Assembly (NCBI GenBank): GCA_002746425.1
Contig: NVXB01000014.1
Span: 19,594-31,363 of the forward strand
Length of the DNA: 11,770 bases
Direction: 5' to 3'
Origin: Hyphomicrobiales bacterium
GTDB taxonomy: Bacteria; Pseudomonadota; Alphaproteobacteria; Rhizobiales; GCA-2746425
Below are positions 7,391 through 11,770 of this stretch, one piece after another. The notes under the pieces are model-generated. The model was given only the letters and a program-made list of their open reading frames with translations, was not told where the DNA came from and did no database searches. Position 1 is the first letter of the stretch. Every line of letters starts with the position of its first letter. The position numbers were made by a program, and so were the translations under genes.

Positions 7391-8167
7391 CTATGCCAGG
7401 GCTTCCATGCCAGCCTGCTTTGCAAACTCGCCCGTAATCATTCCAATAACTTCTTCGGGTGTGGTGTCTCTTGTGTCGTAGTTGCCAGCGACCACACCCT
7501 GACGCAGGACAACAACGCGATCGGCCACCTGAAATGCGTGCATCATGTTGTGCGTAATGATGATGATCGAGATGCCCTTGGCCCTAGCTCGCTCAATCAA
7601 TTCCAGCCCGCGCCGGGTCTGCTCAACACCAAGTGCCGCGAATGGCTCGTCCAAAATGACCAATTTGCCACCAAAATAAATAAACCGGCTAAGCTCAATG
7701 GCTTGTCTCTGTCCACCCGACATGTGCTCTACGGTTTGCGTGATATCTGGGATCGCTGAAGCGATATCACTCAGAGCCTCTTTGGTGCGCCGGGTCATTT
7801 CTTTTTTGTCAAGAATATTGATTCCCAACACATTCTTGCAGATCTCTCTACCCATGAAGAAATTTGCGACAACATCCACGTTGGGGCAAAGCGACAAATC
7901 CTGATAGACGGTCTCAATCCCGACCGCTTTCGCATCCGTGGGATTGGAGAAGTTGACAGTCTTTCCATCAAAGATCAGCTCACCTTCATCGTAGCTTTGA
8001 TTTCCAGCAAGAATTTTGACCAGTGTCGATTTCCCGGCACCATTGTCACCGAGAAGAGCAACAACTTCCCCCGGAGCAACGTCAAAATTCACTCCGCGCA
8101 GGGCATGAACTGCACCAAAGCGTTTTTTGATCCCTTTCACGGAAAGTAGTGGGGCAACATCAGGCAT
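7391..8167 (-). CDS. Single-domain sugar ABC transporter ATPase (FrcA-like)
   Basis: The product has 258 residues with one complete nucleotide-binding domain: Walker A GDNGAGKST (40-48), Q-loop Gln89 in VYQDLSLCPN, signature SGGQRQ (150-155), Walker B LVILDEP (169-175) and switch His206 in ITHNMMH. Most RbsC-type permeases work with a tandem two-domain ATPase of about 500 residues. A single-domain partner is the arrangement described for the rhizobial fructose transporter FrcBCA, so this subunit probably works as a homodimer. It is the first gene of the minus-strand unit and ends 31 bp before the binding-protein start. The start ATG has only a weak GAG about 9 nt upstream. Confidence 0.93.
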   Translation of the reverse strand: MPDVAPLLSVKGIKKRFGAVHALRGVNFDVAPGEVVALLGDNGAGKSTLVKILAGNQSYDEGELIFDGKTVNFSNPTDAKAVGIETVYQDLSLCPNVDVVANFFMGREICKNVLGINILDKKEMTRRTKEALSDIASAIPDITQTVEHMSGGQRQAIELSRFIYFGGKLVILDEPFAALGVEQTRRGLELIERARAKGISIIIITHNMMHAFQVADRVVVLRQGVVAGNYDTRDTTPEEVIGMITGEFAKQAGMEALA

Positions 8168-8995
8168 GTGATTTCTCAGTTTTGTCGAAATTCTTAAATT
8201 CAGGCAAAGGATGGCAGCACTGCTGGTATGTTGTCAAGCTGTAATACATGTTGACCACTAAATGTGCGCATTGAAGGTTGATGTCCTCACTTGCGGCATC
8301 ATTGGCAATAAAAACCAGAAGATCGCGATCTTGCATAACCGACCTACGGGTTTGCGATATTCTTCATAGATGACACCACCATGTATGACTTCAACAGCAA
8401 CTGGATTGCTCAATTGGGCAGATAGAACAAGGTGTCTTTGGCTTCGGTGAATAGGGTTAATTTTTGGCGGCGCGCGGCGGTTTTTGGCCAAATCAACCAT
8501 CAGCTCGTCATCAAGAATTCTATTGAGCTGAGAATTTGGCCCGGCCCTAACCCCAATACGCCCAACGATGCTGTCAGACGAATACAGACCGGTCTTAGTT
8601 CGAACACGAGGTCATGGAAGAACGCATCCACGACAAGATGGCCGCGACAAGGCGAAGCGCAGGGCGGCTAAACCCCAGCCAAGCAGAAAACAATCAGGCT
8701 TATTTTCACGGATATCTGCAGCTTGCAGCCATACTAAAAATCCACCGCCATTGCTCTGGCAGGATCAGTTCGAGCTTTAAAAGTTCTCATCGTTTCTTCG
8801 AAACGAGGGCTGCAATTTGCTAAAATTTTGATGGTATTGGCGTTTCGCTTTGCAAAAAGCCTGTGGCGGACCTTCTGGGAGAAAGTCCGTACCGGATTGA
8901 ATTTCTTGCAGATGATATTTTCAAGGAATTGGAGAATTGGGAAGCGATATTGAATGCGCGAGATGTAATGCCAAATGCTGCGCAAAGTACGAAAG
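8168..8995. other. Intergenic region with no recognised gene; transporter promoter at its left end
   Basis: About 830 bp separate the transporter operon from the WYL regulator remnant, with no protein I can identify. The left end (8168-8260) is the transporter promoter region. Short open frames exist, for example plus strand 8863-9090 (75 codons, GTG start), which reads like ordinary protein but matches no family I know and overlaps the end of the WYL gene. On the minus strand a frame through 8258-8580 also stays open, without a plausible start or family. These may be remnants of decayed genes. Confidence 0.4.
8209..8255 (-). promoter_or_regulatory. Candidate promoter/operator of the ABC transporter operon
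   Basis: On the minus strand TTGACA (8237-8232) could be a -35, with only a poor -10 candidate near 8214-8209. Directly upstream is the element CTGT-N8-TTGAC (8239-8255, plus orientation). It also forms an inverted repeat GTCAA (8233-8237)/TTGAC (8251-8255) whose half-sites are 18 bp apart, the same spacing as the arms at 668 and 686. The 11-mer TGTCAAGCTGT (8232-8242) is identical to one in the GntR promoter (4146-4156). Confidence 0.45.
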
Positions 8996-9708
8996 TCAGC
9001 GAGGTAAATGTTGAATTGGGCGGACATTATCCTCGAATGGCACATGTCGCCGCCGAAATGTTGCGCCTTCAATGTATTCTGGTTCGCTGATCCGGTCCAT
9101 TCGAAAATGCCGGAAGTCTTTGTGCGCAGGATCCCAGGCCACCAAATACCATAGGGGTGGCAAGATCAGCATGGCTTGCGGTTCGACATGTCGGCTGGTT
9201 ACCGCCCCTTTTGCGTCACGGTACTGAAAACGCAGGTGTAGCCGTTGGAGAAAAGCTGTCTCGAATGCGGGCAGCAACGCGGGTTCCATCGCCCCCATAT
9301 CGGATATGTTCACCTGCGGAGAGAGTTGCCCGACGTACAAGCAATCCAGAAACCGGCGCAAATCTTGGACTTTGTCCGACGGCAAGGCTTTCTCGATTTT
9401 GGCAAGTCCAGCATCTGCGAGACCTGAAAAAGGTAAATTTCCGGCTGCACGCATGGACGCAACGCTGATGAGAAGCGCAAAGACCTCGGCGATCGAAAGC
9501 CGCGCTGTGGTCTGAACCGATTGCGGATCAAGTTGCAGGCCGCCCCCACGCCCAGGTTCAGAATGAATGACAAAGCCCGCAGCGCGCCAATATCGCGCAA
9601 GACCGTGCGCCGAGATGCGCCGACCTCCTCCGCTAAGTCAGCGATTGTCGAAGTGCCGTTGCGGCGAAGGCTGCGCGCGATGGCGTCTTGTCGGAGGCGA
9701 ACATTCAT
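8996..9708 (-). pseudogene. YafY-type HTH-WYL transcriptional regulator, frameshifted
   Basis: Two overlapping frames together make one regulator of about 236 residues. The first (from ATG 9708) encodes the DeoR/HTH_11-like helix-turn-helix: QDAIARSLRRNGTSTIADLAEEVGASRRTVLRDIGALR. At about 9573-9583 the family sequence moves to the next frame, reading GFVIHSEPGRGGGLQLDP and continuing without a stop through the WYL domain (PLWYLVAWDPAHKDFRHFRMDRI) to the stop at 8996. Only one base, or a length with the same remainder, needs to be missing. As sequenced, no intact regulator would be made; a sequencing error in the G-rich run is possible. It is divergent from the hydrolase-YdeI fusion, which it probably regulated. 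WYL domains bind ligands such as nucleotides or nucleic acid. Confidence 0.85.
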
Positions 9709-9725
9709 TTCGTAAGGCTACCATT

Positions 9726-9752
9726 TAATGGTGCCAGTATTTGGCACCATTA
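9726..9752. promoter_or_regulatory. 27-bp perfect palindrome, probable operator of the WYL regulator
   Basis: Arms of 11 bp, TAATGGTGCCA (9726-9736) and TGGCACCATTA (9742-9752), flank a 5-bp centre, GTATT. A further ACCATT at 9720-9725 pairs with AATGGT at 9727-9732, so three half-site-like copies lie in tandem. The palindrome is in the 87-bp gap between the divergent regulator and fusion genes, 44 bp before the fusion start codon. That position is the usual one for the operator of a divergently encoded YafY/WYL repressor. Confidence 0.75.
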
Positions 9753-9795
9753 GGTTTTAAGCATTGGCTGAACATGTCAGCAAGGAGATAATGCA

Positions 9796-11223
9796 ATGTT
9801 TAGTCCAACAGATTTTCCCAAACCCACCCTTATTTCAGTCAACGGTGTGGAACTTGAAGTCTTTGAAGCAGGCCAGCAAAATGCGGGAAACCCAATTGTG
9901 TTCTGTCATGGCTGGCCAGAGCATGCCTTTTCATGGCGTCATCAGGTGCCAGCTCTTGTTGCCGCGGGCTACCATGTCATCGTCCCTAAGCAGCGGGGTT
10001 ATGGCAACTCATCCCGTCCGACCGAAGTAACTGAATACGACATTGAACACTTGTCGGGTGATCTCGTCGCACTTCTCGATCACTACGGGTACGAAGATGC
10101 CATCTTCGTCGGCCATGATTGGGGTGCAAATGTCGTTTGGAGTCTGGCGCTTTTGCATCCAGACCGCGTAAAGAAAATCATAAACTTAGCCTTGCCTTAC
10201 CAAGCGCACACAGAAAAGCCATGGATCACATTCATGGAAGAATTCTTTGGAAGCGATAATTATTTCGTTCACTTCAATCGACAGCCGGGCGTTGCGGATG
10301 CTGTGTTAGACGAAAATACTCCCCAGTTTCTTCGCAATTTATTCCGCAAGAACGTACCCTCCGCTCCGCCAGAGCCTGGTATGATGATGATCAATCTCGC
10401 TAGAGCAGAAGCACCGCTTGGCGAGCCCTTGATAAGTGATAACGAACTGGCCGTTTTAGTCTCCGCCTTCGAAACATCAGGGTTCACGAGCAGCATAAAC
10501 TGGTACAGAAATCTTGACCGCAATTGGCACATCTTGGCAGACGTAAACCCAATCATCCAAAAGCCTGCACTCATGATTTACGGCGATCGTGATTTGATCC
10601 CGAAGTCTGAAAATCTAACGGAATTCGTTCCCAATGTTGATGTGGTCAGCCTCGATTGCGGTCATTGGATTCAGCAGGAAATGCCGGAAGAGTTTAGCGA
10701 CTGGCTGGAAAAACATGGCGAAGCGCGTGACGTTTGGGTGGGCTATTACAAGAAAAGTACAGGGCTCCCAAGCCTTACATGGCCTTCTTCGGTAGATGTT
10801 GCACTATGTTATGGATGGATTGACGGCATTCGTAAAACCATTGACGAACACAGCTACAAGATCCGATTTACGCCGCGCAAAATAGGTAGCGTTTGGAGCG
10901 CCGTGAACGTCAAGAAGGCCGAAACACTAATACAGCTAGGAAAGATGAAACCCGCAGGGCTGCACCTCTTCAACAACAGAAGCGATGCGCAAGGCTATTC
11001 CTCTGAGCATAGAAACGTTCTGCTTGCCCGTGAGTATGAGGAGCAGATCAAGGCAAACCAACCCGCGTGGACATTTTTTTCCAATCTGGCACCCTCCTAC
11101 AAAAGAGATTCCATCTGGTGGGTCATGAGCGCCAAGAAGGAGGAAACGCGATCAAAAAGGCTTGGCATATTGATTGCTTCATCTGAGGCAGGGCTAAAAA
11201 TACCAACTTTGCGAAAGAAATAG
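9796..11223 (+). CDS. Epoxide hydrolase-like alpha/beta hydrolase fused to a YdeI/OmdA-like domain
   Basis: The 475-residue product contains two domains that are normally separate proteins. Residues 1 to about 300 are a complete epoxide-hydrolase-type alpha/beta hydrolase: oxyanion motif HGWPE (38-42), nucleophile Asp108 in GHDWGA, lid tyrosines probably Tyr156 and Tyr237 (NWYRN), acid Asp266 in YGDRDLI, and base His290 in CGHWIQQE. Residues from about 298 to the end match the YdeI/OmpD-associated (OmdA) family: WLEKHGEARDVWVGYYKK, PSLTWPSSVDVALCYGWIDG, IRFTPRKIGSVWSAVN, then a basic C-terminus. The join falls in a helix (PEEFSDWLEKH) that suits both families. ATG at 9796 has AAGGAG 8 nt upstream. 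No signal peptide is seen, so it is cytosolic. The hydrolase substrate is unknown, and YdeI proteins have no firmly established biochemical role. Confidence 0.9.
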   Translation: MFSPTDFPKPTLISVNGVELEVFEAGQQNAGNPIVFCHGWPEHAFSWRHQVPALVAAGYHVIVPKQRGYGNSSRPTEVTEYDIEHLSGDLVALLDHYGYEDAIFVGHDWGANVVWSLALLHPDRVKKIINLALPYQAHTEKPWITFMEEFFGSDNYFVHFNRQPGVADAVLDENTPQFLRNLFRKNVPSAPPEPGMMMINLARAEAPLGEPLISDNELAVLVSAFETSGFTSSINWYRNLDRNWHILADVNPIIQKPALMIYGDRDLIPKSENLTEFVPNVDVVSLDCGHWIQQEMPEEFSDWLEKHGEARDVWVGYYKKSTGLPSLTWPSSVDVALCYGWIDGIRKTIDEHSYKIRFTPRKIGSVWSAVNVKKAETLIQLGKMKPAGLHLFNNRSDAQGYSSEHRNVLLAREYEEQIKANQPAWTFFSNLAPSYKRDSIWWVMSAKKEETRSKRLGILIASSEAGLKIPTLRKK

Positions 11224-11289
11224 AGATTTGTGAGAACAAGGAACGAAAAAATGCACGACGTTCGGATGAGACTTTCGAACGGCAGCTTC

Positions 11290-11304
11290 GTCCGCACAGC
11301 GGAC
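11290..11304. repeat. Short perfect inverted repeat downstream of the fusion gene
   Basis: GTCCGC (11290-11295) and GCGGAC (11299-11304) form a 6-bp stem with a 3-nt loop, 67 bp after the fusion stop. A looser pair, CGTTCG (11259-11264) and CGAACG (11276-11281), lies just before it. Neither is followed by a T-run, so they are at best weak or Rho-assisted termination structures. Confidence 0.3.
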
Positions 11305-11418
11305 GTTGCGCCCAATATGCGTCCGCAAAGAGAACCGAATATATCGACTATTGAAAACAGGATATCATTGTTCCGGTACTTAACAGTTGTTCCGGAAACA
11401 CCATCTATTTATGGAAAA

Positions 11419-11508
11419 TGGCGGAGAGACAGGGATTCGAACCCTGGAGACAGTTTCCCGCCTACACGCTTTCCAAGCGTGCGCCTTCGACCACTCGGCC
11501 ACCTCTCC
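11419..11508 (-). tRNA. tRNA-Ser, anticodon GGA
   Basis: The minus strand from 11508 starts GGAGAGGTGGCCGAGTGG, a class II serine tRNA beginning with its D-arm. The anticodon stem-loop CGCTTGGAAAGCG presents anticodon GGA (UCC/UCU codons). A long variable arm follows, then the T-arm containing GGGTTCGAATCCC. The 3' end closes the 7-bp acceptor stem with discriminator G and an encoded CCA (11421-11419). The whole gene is 90 nt and reads as intact. Its 3' end points left, towards the hydrolase fusion. Confidence 0.97.
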
Positions 11509-11556
11509 TTGATGCCTACAGACCAAAACTGCGGTCCGCTTCATCAGCGCGAGTGA

Positions 11557-11584
11557 CTTATACTGATCACGCGCGCGTGCGCAA
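11557..11584 (-). promoter_or_regulatory. Candidate promoter of tRNA-Ser
   Basis: On the minus strand TTGCGC (11584-11579) and TATAAG (11562-11557) are separated by 16 bp, placing transcription start about 40 nt before the mature 5' end. The spacer contains a 12-bp self-complementary alternating run, CACGCGCGCGTG (11568-11579), which is unusual for a promoter spacer. Confidence 0.4.
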
Positions 11585-11720
11585 GGGATAGTGCGCATCT
11601 TTGGTCAATAATGGCCAAGTTTTTTGCACAGCACACCTTTTCCTCGCGATTGTGTGATGGGAGTTGAGTTGATTTGCAACGCGCAGCCGCTTATGTGTCG
11701 TCAAACGAGGTTTGATTCAT

Positions 11721-11770
11721 ATGATCCGCTTTCTATTTCGCATAATTGGCTTTTGGCTTTTGGCTGCAGC
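11721..11770 (+). CDS. Small membrane protein, N-terminal fragment (cut by window edge)
   Basis: Only about 16 codons are visible, reading MIRFLFRIIGFWLLAAA. They form a short basic start and a hydrophobic helix, either a signal anchor or a signal peptide. ACGAGG lies about 10 nt before the ATG. Similar short hypothetical membrane proteins beside a tRNA-Ser(GGA) are familiar from Hyphomicrobiales genomes, but the fragment is too short for firm assignment. It is divergent from the tRNA. Confidence 0.5.
   Translation, partial: MIRFLFRIIGFWLLAA

Noticed and set aside
7360..7425. Upstream start for the binding protein at 7425
   Set aside because: It would overlap the ATPase gene and put a non-signal sequence before a clear signal peptide; the ATG at 7359 is correctly spaced from AGGAG.
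8863..9090. 75-codon plus-strand open frame
   Set aside because: It has no recognisable family and no clear ribosome site, and it overlaps the end of the WYL gene on the other strand; kept only as an unexplained region.
11230..11556. Plus-strand open frame with the phrase RRDRDSNPG, and a minus-strand frame at 11380-11598 with EVAEWSKAHAWK
   Set aside because: Both are translations of the tRNA-Ser gene, a well-known source of spurious proteins.
1..11770. CRISPR array, insertion sequence or integrase
   Set aside because: No regularly spaced repeats, no terminal inverted repeats with a transposase frame and no recombinase motif were seen.

Overview
The window looks like chromosomal DNA from an alphaproteobacterium, probably of the Hyphomicrobiales/Rhodobacterales type. 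Base composition is moderate, near 50% GC by eye. The evidence is the family mix: a MauG-like di-heme cytochrome, a fructose-type ABC transporter with a single-domain ATPase, an FCD-type GntR regulator, and a tRNA-Ser(GGA) with encoded CCA next to a short membrane-protein gene. The taxonomic placement is an inference.

Layout. (1) 1-404, minus strand: N-terminal part of an exported c-type cytochrome/peroxidase, cut by the window edge. (2) 405-816: regulatory DNA with a perfect TATAAT box embedded in an inverted repeat. (3) 817-3204, plus strand: three genes in a row, a RidA-family imine deaminase, an RraA/HMG-aldolase-fold protein and a SelA-like PLP enzyme. (4) 3370-8167, minus strand: converging on the first set, in transcription order, a sugar-type ABC ATPase, a periplasmic binding protein, a permease, a short-chain dehydrogenase, and a GntR/FCD repressor with its own promoter. 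(5) 8168-8995: about 0.8 kb with no gene I can recognise. (6) 8996-9708, minus strand: a YafY-type HTH-WYL regulator broken by a frameshift, divergent across a perfect 27-bp palindrome from (7) 9796-11223, plus strand, an epoxide-hydrolase-like domain fused in frame to a YdeI/OmdA-like domain. (8) 11419-11508, minus strand: tRNA-Ser(GGA). (9) From 11721: the first codons of a small membrane protein.

How the parts may work together. The two convergent units read as one substrate-inducible catabolic locus. An ABC importer takes up a sugar-like compound and an SDR oxidises it. A SelA-like PLP enzyme removes an amino group by elimination, RidA hydrolyses the resulting enamine/imine to a 2-keto-3-deoxy acid, and the RraA-fold protein cleaves or dehydrates that acid. 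This order is an inference from family chemistry; the substrate is unknown. It is supported by a shared sequence, CTGT-N8-TTGAC, which I find at the promoters of all three transcription units (671-687, 4163-4147 on the minus strand, 8239-8255). That is what a single local operator, most likely bound by the GntR protein, would look like.

The right-hand module (WYL regulator, palindrome, hydrolase-YdeI fusion) is separate. It has an intact operator-like palindrome beside a regulator gene that is frameshifted as sequenced.
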